From the NCBI GenBank assembly GCA_036897095.1, contig JAYMSP010000023.1, forward strand, positions 1 to 64,000: a stretch of 64,000 nucleotides of DNA, given 5' to 3'. The notes beneath the pieces are model-generated. The model was given only the letters and a program-made list of their open reading frames with translations. It made no database searches and was not told the origin of the DNA. A program made the translations under genes and the position numbers. Every line of letters starts with the position of its first letter. The first letter of the stretch is position 1. This stretch comes from Plantago elongata (lineage: Eukaryota; Streptophyta; Magnoliopsida; Lamiales; Plantaginaceae). This document shows positions 1 to 11,138 of this stretch, piece by piece.

Positions 1-226
1 CTGTAAAGGGATGTCCACTTGTATCTCCAGTGTCTGGATAACACAGATGTCGCCACAGCCTCGCTTGTGGACAATCTGGACAAGATCAGGCTTATAACTT
101 CGTCTGGTAAATTGTGGACAATCTGGACAAGATCAGGCTTATAACTTCGTCTGGTAAATTGCTGATGCAATCTTCTTCATCTCTTTCAGGCTTTTTTCGA
201 GCAACTGCAGCGTTAGAACAGCTCAT
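1..226 (-). pseudogene. F-box gene copy broken by a 47-bp tandem duplication (first exon, cut by window edge)
   Basis: The minus strand opens with an ATG at 226. It encodes a short basic leader and then an F-box (ISNLPDEVISLILSRLST, then SEAVATSVLSRHWRYKWT), closely like the F-box of the intact gene at 1556-3220. A 47-bp block is present twice in direct tandem (65-111 and 112-158). Because 47 is not a multiple of 3, reading enters the second copy out of frame and soon meets a stop. Each copy separately carries the correct F-box frame, so removing one copy mentally restores an ordinary F-box. The rest of the gene lies left of the window. It is either a young pseudogene of a tandem F-box cluster or an assembly artefact. 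Confidence 0.7.
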
Positions 227-1555
227 AATGTCGCAAATCAACCTGCTGACATTCAATATATTCGGCTTAGTTCTGTTTCACTGCAAGGGATCTTTTACAG
301 AGAAATGTAGTAGCAGATCCAACAAACTAACACGAGAATCTTCTATAACAACGACTAAAGCTGGTTCGGTGTGTCTTTGTCGCGACCATTATTACACACA
401 AATTTAGTAACAGATCAACGATCACATGAGAAGGTTATATAATAAAGCTGGTTTGAATTTTTACACTTAGATGTGTATTTGGCACGACCTCTTTTACATT
501 TAACCGACAATCAACAAAAAAATAATCATGATTCACGGCTAAATCTAGTACAATTTTTTTACCCTTTGGTCACAATCAATAGTATGTTAGGCAAATCTCA
601 ATAAGTACTGATTTTATAGTCTACGACGACTAGTATATGAAGTTCGAACAGAGAAATTAGCTACCATTCAACCTATCAGCTAACAATCGATCACGATGCA
701 ACTTTGACGAACATACCCAGTTAAATAACTCAAACCAGAGCTGCAAAAGTATATTAAAAGAACAATTTAAGTATTACCTCCAATTTGAGCAATCGGAATA
801 CAATTTGATCGACCACAAGAACTTGTTTATGATTCAAGCTGGAATATTTTTTTCAAATAGGGATTTTTCAATTACTTTGCAGACTTATATAGACAGATTT
901 ATTTAGCCAGGACTTCAAGTATGAGTTATTTAGAATTAATCGTGTTTGGCATCTTTAAAATATATTTATTGCAGATTTTACGTCATTAATTTATTACTAA
1001 TTAATTTAGTATAAGTAAAAAAAAAAAGGTAAAATTTAAGCTCGTAAATAAAACAAAAAAGGAATATTATTATCTAAACTGGATTTATCACCGGAAACTC
1101 TGCCATGCAGTGTGCCGAAATCGATCTTATACGTACCAAATGTGGCTTTATCTATTTTCCTCCCTGCATATACCGACCTGCTGCAGATCGAAAAGCTTTG
1201 CTCATACCTGTATGCATCGGCTTAAAATCCTGTAGAAAGGAATGAGCAATGCGGGAAGATTATATCAAGGACACATGGTATTGTATACCCGATTTAGGTA
1301 AGTATTGTTACGAACAATGTAGGTCGATATGGATTCTGTTCCTACTCTGTGCAGGCTATGATTCAGGATTGATGACAAAATGATAACCTTCCATTTGGTA
1401 ATGTTAATACAGTAGTCAGTTCAGTTCTGGTATACAAAAGACAGTTCTCCTTGGAGAAACATGTGCACATTACTGTAACATACAAAAGTCAGTTCTGTTT
1501 TAGCAAAATACTTCTCTGTGCAGCAAAACCAGATATGAACAGTTGAGTGTCATGG
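227..1555. other. intergenic, AT-rich, no gene seen
   Basis: This stretch lies between the broken F-box copy and the 3' end of the intact F-box gene. It would hold the promoter of the former and the 3' UTR of the latter. I see no long frame with family resemblance, no RNA gene and no clear element ends. Confidence 0.5.
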
Positions 1556-3220
1556 TTAAGCGCAACAATTAACATCGACAGGAGATGTAGCAGAGCGACG
1601 AAGATCATAACTGGAGATCTTTACATGGTCTGAAGCTCTAGGAAATGCCGACAATTGCTCCATGATTTCATCCCTTCCCTTCGGACCACTCTGATAGTAA
1701 AATGACACAAGTTTTGCACCATTCTTCAGTAAAAACTTTGGTAGGTCAAAGTGAGGCTTCTTGGCAGTAAGTACTAATTTTACCACTTCCAGGGAAGATA
1801 CGATACAAGATGGGACGTGTTCAATCATATCATAAGTATAATCACTCCAACGCTCCTGACAGATTAAAAGCATAAAAACTGAAGTCATTCCAGAATGTAT
1901 CAACAAGGAAAGAGGGCGAAAAATCAACAGTACTACTTACCAATTGTAAAACAAGTAATTTCAGTGATGGTGTGAGATGCAGTAACAGAATCAGTGCTTC
2001 AGGATTACAAGGAGGATCCACATCGTCACATATATGAAGTTGTTGCAGCTTATGAAAAGTTGGCAGAGGATATCCTTGTGTCGATTCCATGAGAGCCTAG
2101 GTCAAAGATGAGAATAATGATTATTATAGAAAAAGAATCACAGTTTTTTCAAGAACTTTCTCTTTATGCAAGACCTTAATAGCTCCCTGATGATGTGAAA
2201 TTTATAATGAACAATTCTACAGACAAAAGAACTACTAACAATGAACCAAGCCAAAATTTCTCTCACAGTACAGTACAGGAAAGGTACCTAGTGACTTACT
2301 TGAGCCAAATATGCCGATAACACCAAATTCTCCAATTTTGAGTTGATATCTTTCAATAGGTTTCGAAGTCGCAATCCACTCAATCGTTGTTGTTCCTCTT
2401 CCTCTACATTTATCATCTCTGCCTTGATAACTGATCCAGCTAGAAGAAACTTTTCTTGGAGACCTCCGCAAGTTTGAAACAAAGCAAGCCTAGTAGTATG
2501 GATACTGATTGTTTGACATGGATTGGCCCCATAATTGGTCTCGGAATAAAAGTTGGTCAACACAGGAGCATAAATTTCCACAAATTTCACATCAGACCAC
2601 GTGCATCCCTTCAGTCGCAAAGTATCAAGAACTGGGAGAGTAAATGAGATTGTGTCATCAGCATTACCATTTTCATTTAAAATCTCTACATCATCAAGAT
2701 ACAAACTTGTCAGGCAAGGAAATTGGTTCTTTGCAAACACCATGAAACCGTTTAACTCCAACCTCAAGCTTCTTAATCTAGAGGCATCAAGAAGCCTACT
2801 CGGAAAGATGAACCCATCCTGAATAATAACCAAATCCAAAACCTCCACACCTTGTCTCAATAGAGACATTATCCAAGATTTGAGGTCATCTGGATTGTAA
2901 TCTAACAAAAGTATGAGTTGAATCTTTTTAACATTCTGAACATGATGATATATCTTGTCAAGGTCAGTGGGCATGGTTGGATCAAAGCGTTTAAGTTGGC
3001 GCCCTTTGCGATCAACGTCAACAATGAAGAGATTATAAACCACGGTCCACTTGTATTTCCATCTTTTAGATAGAACACTTGTTGCCACCGCCTCGCGCAG
3101 GGGCAGGTGGGACAAAATGTGACTCATAACATCAGGGGGCAATTTGCTAATGCGGTCTTCATTGTTCCCCTGAAAAACTTCACTCGGAGGCTCAACAGAG
3201 TTCTTGGTCATGATTTTCAA
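1556..3220 (-). CDS. F-box/LRR protein, FBD-like
   Basis: This is probably a substrate adaptor of an SCF ubiquitin ligase. Three exons join in phase: 3220-2300, 2096-1941 and 1855-1556 (458 residues). Donors are CAA|GTAAGT and TTG|GTAAGT; acceptors are CCTAG and GTCAG. Residues about 22-60 form the F-box (ISKLPPDVMSHILSHLPLREA, then VLSKRWKYKW). Leucine-rich repeats of the plant F-box/LRR kind follow (SRLRSLRLELNGF, LPVLDTLRLKGCTWSD). The last exon (SCIVSSLEVVKLV) resembles the start of an FBD segment. The target is unknown. A broken paralogue lies about 1.3 kb downstream on the same strand, so this is part of a tandem F-box cluster. The start is the first ATG of the open frame and sits 20-odd residues before the F-box, as is usual. 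Confidence 0.85.
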
Positions 3221-5130
3221 CTTTTCACAGATATATCTAAAAGCTCGCTGAAATCATACAATGAAAGAAATCATTGAATATCAGACATGGAAAGGTTATA
3301 TTACATGTAAACTAATTCCAAAGCCCAAACACATTAACGGAACAATATTGATACATGGATACAGCTCACATAGATTTCACAAAGCAGCAAAACATAACAA
3401 AGCACACAAAAGTTTCATAAAGTTATCTTACATATATCTTGAAAGATGTACTTGTACACGGAATGATTTTATATATAGTAAAAATTGAAATGCATGACAT
3501 ACTATTAACATTTGTAATACCTTTATTAGGCTGCAAGTACATCAACCAAGTATGTTTCTATAATAAGCATACAATGTGGCTATAATTTGGTATGGGAGGA
3601 AAGAGAAAAGGTGCATATACAATGACGACGGAGAGAGTAATATTGCTCCTGCACTGAGACTAATATTTCACCAAACTATTAACAGCAATTCCACAACACC
3701 AATTTATATATGATGCCATCTGCCCCCTAGAAATTAAAGTCTATTTCCATTGTGCGAAGTTCAATTGTTACTCTCACAGTGACGATTTATACACAAAACA
3801 GATAAGGATGAATGGTTCGAGTCTTTTTGTTAAATTATACTCAATCATACTCTGAGGTCTCGCCGAACCCTGGCAGAGCTATCAGCCTATCACTCATGAT
3901 TTCACAAATCAAACTGAAGTTCTATAGAATCTCATAAAACATATTCCATAAAGCTCACACGGGAGCAAAGCAGAAAGATTTTGGGTACCCACATAAAGTT
4001 ACACATCTTATTCCTAAAGACTTTTCACCAAACCTTGGAAACTTTTTGTCGTGCAGCAACCTGAAATATACCTCAGTGATTACATATAAAAACCATAAAG
4101 AGCATTAAACACGCACAAATTTCAGAAAGATAAGTTTCAGATAAGTATATCTCTAGCTGGACATCGAGAATGTGAGATGATAGGCAGAACCTATTAGCAA
4201 GAATGATCAGGACTTGCGAGTTGCGAACATCATAAAGTCAAATTCTAATTACATTATTATATCATTCCTGTGACAACGACTTTCCAATATCTCACTGGAT
4301 CCAAGATGAATTTATCACTCACATTTTTCGTAGATGAACCTTAATTTCCTTGTAATCACATGAGAAACCACCCTAGCGCAATGCTCAATCAGATCAAACG
4401 ACCAAAACTATCATGACATTTCTAACACTCCCCTGACAAAACATTTCCTCTGATGTCTAACTTGCAACCCTGTGGCCCCTGCCACACACTCACTCACATT
4501 TTCAGAGAATGTTGAGACCTTTCCACACTCTCACTCAAGTAGAAAACATCGAACTCACACAAGTTTCAGAAAGTTAAGTTCCAACAATGTATTTCCCAGC
4601 TGGAATGCAAAATGATTAGTAGACCTATTCGCATGGAACGCAACATCATACAGTCGATTTCTCACAAGATTACAGAGATTCATCCCCCTGACAACCACAT
4701 TCTGATATCTCACATAAGTCCCATGGACCCTAGACAGGCTCATACTCATGATTTCCCCAAATCAACCCAAAATTCTACGAAATGGCATGATAACAAAGCT
4801 CACAAAGTTCATACAGAGCCTAGAAATTCAAACTTTACCAACCTCAAGTACCACAAAATAAACTTTGGACCAAAACATTTCATGAAAAATTGAAAAGTTA
4901 CAAAATTCTAACAACCTGAAACATATACACTTGAAGAATTGGACATCAAACAGCTCACATAAAATACACAAATTAACAGAGTAGAGTAAAACAAGATACG
5001 AAAAGTTGAAGAATGTCAAGTTTCAGTTCAGCTGGAGGGAGTGTTAACCTCTTGGCACGAACAACGGCCAGCTCAAACCCTGAGCTACCGAGCAGCCGAT
5101 CGACGGAGAAATTGTATGTATATATTGCTC
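3221..5130. repeat. worn tandem repeat, period about 430 bp, upstream of the F-box gene
   Basis: Matching landmarks recur in order. 'actcatgatttc' occurs near 3890 and 4743, 'caacctgaaa' near 4058 and 4913, and 'tttcagaaag' near 4118 and 4562. The spacings (about 852, 855 and 445) fit two or three units of roughly 430 bp. The copies are heavily diverged with many small gaps. The block lies just upstream of the F-box start and may hold its 5' leader; a TATA-like stretch on the minus strand near 5120-5150 would fit a start of transcription near 5115. No protein is evident. Confidence 0.5.
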
Positions 5131-5817
5131 TCAAGTTGTATGTATATATAGTCCTTTCGTTTCGTCTTCTATTTCACTGTTTTTCCATTTTCTTGTTTTT
5201 TCTTTACCACTCTTTTCTCATACGCTTAGTCAAAAATGTATTTTTTAATCCAAAGACATCATTTCAATCTCAAGTGGTAAAAAGTATTAATTATGTTTTA
5301 CGATTTTTAAATAATTTATCTACATACTGTAAATCAGCGAACTATGAATCAAATTATTTATATTTGTAGTATTCTTATTTTTTCATATTAAAAGAAATTA
5401 ATTTTACGGTGATCGTTTTTTTAAATAAGTTATTGAAGATTTTGTGTTGTTTCAGTTTCTTTATCGCCAGTCTTTTCTTCAAATGAAAGAATTGTGTTTA
5501 ATTGTTAGAGATTAAACTTAACACATTTGACAAGTGTGATTTGTAATTTACAGTGGAATTCTAGTAAATTTCTTTCTTTAATATGTGGAGGGATTATTTA
5601 TTAGTATCGTATATTCTAGTGTTTGATTATAATTTACTTAAATATAATGTGGTCTTTCCTATTGGGTAGACTTATTCTACCAACGGATCCAAACTCCATA
5701 AAATCGAATATCAAGAAGAGATATGAGATTTGAATTGAATTTGTTCACATAATATGTTTATTATACTATACTTTCAATACCTGTTATACTATATTCTCTT
5801 TAATTTAAATTTAGTGA

Positions 5818-5932
5818 ATGAAATTGAATTGAACTGAACTAGAACTAGAGTGTATTATAAAATATAAGTACGCAAAATTGAACTGAATTAAACTAAATGA
5901 AACTGAACCGTTTCATTCAAGTTAGAATAAAA
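5818..5932. repeat. ACTGAA-rich MITE-like repeat, copy 1
   Basis: The segment is dominated by variants of the five- to six-base word 'gaact/ctgaa'. The same composition and partly the same order recur near 16395-16560, 52055-52140 and 55060-55310. This copy is worn and its ends are unclear. Confidence 0.45.
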
Positions 5933-6402
5933 CATAACTCTCCAAATTTTTGTGAGGAAGGCATGCATGGCCTTCAAATCTCTTTTCATTCTATTGAGCA
6001 TAGCAATCTCTGATCAATATATAGAAACAATTAGCCGGACTACACAAGTTCGCTAAAAGTAAGAACACAGTGTTTAATTATTAAATACTGCCTTAACTTA
6101 AACAGAAATTGCATAAATGATTGATGGAACTCACTCTAATCTTCACTACTTAAGGTTCAGGTGAATAGGCCTTGCAATAAAGAGTCATTACATTCTACCA
6201 TTTATTTGGCCCATTATAGAACAACCAAAACGAAAAGGTCCACCATGTTCAACAAATCACATTACTCCATTTCATGCGTGATAGTTGTCCACTCTATTTG
6301 AAAATTTTAACTCAAATTCTATGACAATCCGTCCCTTAATTTGCATATTGTATATCAACTTCATTGGCATGCCCGACATTGGGGAAAAATAGCCAGGTGT
6401 TG

Positions 6403-6483
6403 GACACGTAGCATGACTTACACAAACACGTGTCGTCGATGCCATGTGTTGCGTTTCGGTGCCATTTGATATTCTATATATAG
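6403..6483 (+). promoter_or_regulatory. ABRE/G-box elements and TATA box of the LEA gene
   Basis: A palindromic ABRE core ACACGTGTC lies at 6426-6434 and a second ACGT core GACACGT at 6403-6409. A TATA box CTATATATAG lies at 6474-6483, about 85 bp before the ATG at 6566. ABRE pairs close to a TATA box are the usual mark of ABA- and desiccation-induced seed genes, which suits the LEA product. The arrangement is seen directly; the ABA response is inferred. Confidence 0.65.
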
Positions 6484-6565
6484 CATGTAGGAAATTTGTT
6501 AATAACTTAATTAATGGTGTTGAATTGAAGCATACAAACACAGGAGTGGAAAAAAGAAAAAGAAG

Positions 6566-8067
6566 ATGCAGCCGATAAAGGAAACTGCGTACAACATTGC
6601 CGCTTCGGCCAAGTCGGGCATGGACAAGACCAAGGCCGTTGCTCAAGAGAAGGTATATATATGTTGAGCTTTCATTTGTTGAACGTATATTTTATCATCG
6701 AATTAACGAAGATCTTAGCCTTTAGATATCTTGATTTGTTCCTGACTAGCTCCGTCCATACTTGTAGATTGTTTTCGATGTTTTTTTTTAAACAGTTAAA
6801 GGGGTGACTCGAAACCCGAACTATTATTTTCGATGTTATTGGAGCTTTGGGGTATAACGGATTACCTATAGAGATTCGTGTATATTATTAATTTCATTTT
6901 GTATGAGATTAAGTTGGAGTTCAATTATATATATATTGTTTTTTATGTTAGAGTGAATAATTAATTATAAAATTGTCGAAAGTATAACATAAAAATGGAA
7001 ATCATAATTAATTTGGAGATTGGTGAACGTTCTAGGAATTGTACTTTTGCTTCTTAGGAACAAAATTTTAATATCGTTCTTGATTGAGTCTTGTCTTGTA
7101 ATCATTGGTCTCTTGGTGAACCATATTATGGAAGGAAGAAAAAGGACGTAACCGTTGCGAGTAGAAAACATCGATAGAAAACATCGATAAAAATGATATA
7201 AAATGTTCACTCATAAAATATTATTAAACATTATTGATGTTGTTTTTAAACATTATCCATATATTTAAGGACACAAGTTTGTACAGGTTTCTCACGAATC
7301 CACAATACACGTGTCTCTTGTATTTTGTAGAAAGTACCAAGTAGTTAAGCCTATAAATATTGCCTAAATTAGACACTATAATAGTATAATGTGATGAGCA
7401 AGTTTAGTAAAAAGGTTAATTTTTGTTTACAATAAGAAATACCACATTAATTATTGTGAGTATTTCTAGCACTTATATGACATTTTTTTAATGTTTAGGA
7501 AAATTCGGGGTCTTTTAAATTCGACAATTAATCATTTTTAAATTGCCGTAATTAGATTTATTACCAAGTTCATTAGGTTCTTACTAGTATCCAATTTGTC
7601 CACGAATGAATTCTCCACCAATACGAAAGTGTGATGAGTAAAACCTTTGGCATATACAAATTTGTTTAGAGTTCCCAATGTTATAACTGAAATGTACCAT
7701 ATTGAAACAGATGGAAAAGATGACAGCCAACAACCCGACCGAAAAGGAGTTAGCGACAGAGAAGAGGGAACAAAGGATCCACGAAGCCGAACTAAACAAG
7801 CAAAACATGCAACAAGCCGCTCATCCGGGTGGTACATTCTCCAACTCCACCACTGGTACCGCCACACAGTCAACGGGACCAAGGCAAATGTCAGCATTGC
7901 CTGGTCATGGTACCGGGCAGCCGGCAGGGCAGGTGGTTGAGGGCACCGTGCAGTCTCATCCCATTGGCACAGCAACCGGTACAGTGAGGTCGACCACTGC
8001 GCAGAACACACATGCAGGTACAGCCGGCAGTGGTACAGGATATGGTACCGGCGGTTACACTGGCTAA
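6566..8067 (+). CDS. LEA protein, LEA_1 (group 4/D113-like) family
   Basis: This is a small hydrophilic late-embryogenesis-abundant protein, thought to protect membranes and enzymes during drying. Exon 1 (6566-6652) and exon 2 (7711-8067) join in phase 0 to give 147 residues. The N-terminal half is the LEA_1 domain, a predicted amphipathic helix: [20 protein letters not shown] then KTKAVAQEK, continuing over the intron with METMT-like and [17 protein letters not shown] sequence. The C-terminal half is disordered and rich in Gly and Thr ([11 protein letters not shown] at the end). Acceptor GAAACAG falls directly before ATGGAAAAG. The intron of about 1.06 kb carries a SINE tail. Two ACGT boxes lie upstream. 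The match to the family is clear; the exact orthologue is not assigned. Confidence 0.88.
6783..6826 (-). mobile_element. 3' tail of a tRNA-derived SINE inside the LEA intron
   Basis: Read on the minus strand, it contains a B-box-like GGGTTTCGAGTC, then a short CCCCTTTAACTG stretch and an A-run. It is bounded by an 11-bp direct repeat, ttttcgatgtt, at 6772-6782 and 6827-6837. An A-tail, a Pol III B box and target-site duplications together indicate a 5'-truncated SINE. Confidence 0.5.
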
Positions 8068-8277
8068 TAGGTGGATGGTTGATTTATATTTGAGTTTGGT
8101 TAATGTTGTTTGAGTTTACGTGTGTTGGTTTCTTGTTGATTGTTTTAGCTAGGTTCTGGCTTGTGATGTTTCTATATGTTAAATCATGGAGATAGATGTG
8201 TTATTTTCATATACTCCAGCTAGCTTGTTAGCTACTGTGTGTCTAGGATTGTGTTAAAAATTTCAAAAGGAATCAAC

Positions 8278-8325
8278 TTTTTTCTTTTTTTTTCAACGGT
8301 TAAATTGTTACTCGAAATTTAAAAT
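8278..8325 (-). mobile_element. second SINE tail of the same family, downstream of the LEA gene
   Basis: The minus strand shows a B-box-like ATTTCGAGTA, then TTTAACCGTTG and an A-rich run. It is the same order as in the copy at 6783-6826 but more diverged. No clear target duplication was found. Confidence 0.35.
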
Positions 8326-9060
8326 TGGAGTTGAAGCATCCTACCAAACTGAGCTGAGTTGGGGCTTCTTTATAACATGACAAAAGGACCATATCATTCT
8401 ACCTTTACCAATTAAGCTGGGGTTTCGTTGTTGAGAGAATCAGCTTCTTGCTTCCTCTTCGGTGCAGAAACTAGTACAGTCTATAATCAACTCAAATAAA
8501 TTGATCAAAAAGCTACACAAACTGTTCTATACCAAATGGAGTTAGACTGCTTTGCTAGATAATTTTTTAAGGAACGACGAATGTCCTCAACTTAGAATGC
8601 AAAAAAGCCACCGTGAGGCACGCCAAGAATTTCTTATGGATCACCAACCCATGACCTATAAAGTATAAATGTAAACGGGTCTGGTGTCAACTAGTGTGAA
8701 ACAAGTTCGATAATGGGATAATGGGGGAATTGTTATTGTTTCAGAGGGTTAGGTGCAATGAAGATAATTGAAGGTGTTACGTATAATATTTATTCATGTT
8801 TAAGGGGGTTTGACGTAATTTTAATAATTGAGTGTTGTGCTCGTTTTGTATAATTGGAGGGGGTTTATGCTGTTTACCCATAATGGGATAGACACAGGAT
8901 TTTCATTCTCTAACTGCGTGATATTTTAGTGTGTTGTAATGGCTATATTAAGGGACCAGTGTGTACGATTTGGAACAAAAGCCCACTTGAATAACTCTGT
9001 ACCCAACCGAGCCTGCCCAATCTGTTGAAATTTCCTTTCCTATAATACCTTAACTTTACT
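8326..9060. other. intergenic, possible small insertion at 8719-8879
   Basis: An 11-bp direct repeat, ataatgggata, stands at 8710-8720 and 8880-8890 around a G-rich/T-rich segment of about 160 bp. This could be a target duplication of a small DNA element, but I could not see convincing inverted ends. Nothing else is recognised here. Confidence 0.3.
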
Positions 9061-9077
9061 CTCCCAATTAACCCGAA

Positions 9078-9192
9078 TATAAATACAAAAATAGAACACA
9101 ATATCTTCAACACTTTAAAAGGAATGATTCTACACAAACAAACATTCTCCTAAATGGCTCTACCTTTTATTGCAGCAACTTGTTCATTGTAA
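9078..9192 (+). promoter_or_regulatory. TATA box and 12-codon upstream ORF of the heavy-metal-domain gene
   Basis: A TATA box TATAAATA lies at 9078-9085. A short upstream ORF (ATG at 9154, TAA ending 9192) falls between it and the main ATG at 9262. If transcription starts about 30 bp after the TATA box, the ORF is in the leader. No conservation is known, so its effect is a guess. Confidence 0.4.
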
Positions 9193-9261
9193 GTTCGTAT
9201 AGCTTTCAACAAACTCAATTACAATACTCATCATCTCCTTCTCATCAACAGAACAACAGCC

Positions 9262-10191
9262 ATGAACTCCGGTAACAAAACCACCTACAAACCATACAAG
9301 GTCCACAAGCGGCTCAACATTCCGAAGCTGTCGAGGATAGTAAAGCCGAAAAAGATCTTCGAACTGTTCAAGAGAGTGTTCCGAGCATTGTTTCTGCCAT
9401 CATCCCCGCTTCCTATGTTGCCTCTCAAAGAAGAAGGCTATGATCCTTTCATGGTATACTAATACTACCTACTGATCGCTTTTCGCTACCTGTTAAATAT
9501 CCCACTTCGATTGAGAATATATATCGTGGGTCTTTTGGTTTCGAAATTTTAGCTGATTGATTGTTTATGCGATCTTGCAGGCTTGTATGGTTAAGGTTGA
9601 TTGTACAAAAACTGGATGGCATAGAGATGTAGCCAGACTTGTGGCCAATTGCAAGCAAGGTTAACTGCCCCTGCATCTTCTTTTCCTGTTTTCAGCTTCA
9701 ATCTCGCGTCATGATAATGATAGCGAATTGGATATGAATGTTCGAACTTTTAGAAAGTTGTGGAATTATATACTAGAATGTGTTAGGACTGGACCTTTGA
9801 CATGATTCTTTACGCAGATACACGCTTCAGGATGGATCCAGACGGCAATGTGGTGGTATCTGGTATAGGCGATCCGGAGAAGATGTTAAGAAAGCTTGGT
9901 AGAACAAGGAGAGCTAAACTTGTCCAGTTTCAGTATGGTTCCTGTTCCAGGAATTTGTACCTCCCACCTGAACCTAAACCGAAAACTGATGTTCAGCTTC
10001 AACCAAGCCAGTTTTACGGTTATAATCCTCACGCGTGTCATCCACGTCCACATATGGGATACGGAAATCCTTACTATCATCAGCTACCTGCACAACAGGG
10101 GTATGAATATGGTCATCCTAGCTATCTACAGCCTCACTACTCGGGTTATGCATATGATCCTCGTCAGCTACCTCTACCTTCTAATTACTGA
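9262..10191 (+). CDS. heavy-metal-associated (HMA) domain protein, HPP type
   Basis: Three exons (9262-9453, 9581-9659, 9818-10191) join in phase to 214 residues. A basic N-terminus of about 70 residues precedes an HMA fold of the ferredoxin-like beta-alpha-beta-beta-alpha-beta kind: MVKVDCTKTGWHRDVARLV, then DGNVVVSGIGDPEKMLRKL. Family members bind metal through MxCxxC. Here one Cys remains (VDCTKTGW) and the second position is not Cys, so metal binding is doubtful. The tail is rich in Tyr, Pro and His (HPRPHMGYGNPYYHQLP) and ends SNY without a CaaX box. It is therefore an HPP-like rather than an isoprenylated HIPP protein. Role unknown; related proteins act in metal handling, stress or as chaperone-like partners. 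Confidence 0.8.
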
Positions 10192-11138
10192 ATAATTTCA
10201 CCAAGTCTTATGATTCTACCAGTGCCACACACTTTTTACTTCATCTGTTCAGTTTCTATGCATATTATGATGTAGTTGAATAATGTCTAGCTCAGTTCTA
10301 TCTCTATTTATGGTCTTACTACAAGCATCGTGAAATATTTTGAGTGATTACTGTGACATTTAAGGTTACAATAAAACTGAGGCAAAAACGACGTGCAATC
10401 TTCTTGTGAACTTGCCTGAATACGAAATCCACTCATTTCGTCTTGATGAAAGAAAGCACAGAAACAAGTTCCGTTCAATGGATTTGTGCTTGCTTGTTTC
10501 AGGTTTTGTGAAATCATGTTGTCCCAAAGCTTGTCGTGCAGTGCTTTACTTTCATTTGATGCCAAAATAATGCATAAGTTTTTCATTGTTATACCGGTGA
10601 TATCTCACTTGCTGGTGATGCTGTTGATTATACTTACCTGGATCAGCTGATACGGATAGTAACCTTATGGCAGCGCTTTCTGCCCGAATGAGCTAGCCGA
10701 TGAGGTTTTATGCTCATCGCATAGACTTCTCAAGACGAAAACTACCAGGACAACGCTACCACAAATATCTAACTGGGAAGTAATAACTAGCTTGTAGGAA
10801 TCTGTACTTCCATCAACTGGAAGACAAGCTGCAAACTGGATTGTTATGTTTCTAATTCTTAACAGTAAATTGTTCTTATACTTCACCAGTTTTAACAAGA
10901 GAAAGTAATTAGAAATCCATTCATGAAAACATGATCACAACATAATGGTAAGGACAAAACAGAATCAAATTCCAACATACTGTAATCCTGCAGCATGGCA
11001 CATCAAAGAAACCGAACAGATACTGCACTAGTCTAAAGATTTAATGAGATCTATATAAATGACTCACCCTCATCAAATCCAAAACTACATAGCTAGACCC
11101 ATAATCCACTAGCCAGATCACAAGAACCAGCTTCCGCC
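10192..11138. other. intergenic between convergent genes
   Basis: The 3' ends of the HMA gene (plus) and the CCCH-KH gene (minus) face each other here. Short frames are present but none shows family resemblance. Confidence 0.5.

Noticed and set aside
5013-5369. 118-codon plus-strand frame
   Set aside because: Runs from the worn repeat into AT-rich DNA and becomes Phe/Ser-rich noise; no start context or homology.
7538-8011. 157-codon minus-strand frame
   Set aside because: It is the antisense shadow of the GC-rich second LEA exon and has no family-like pattern.
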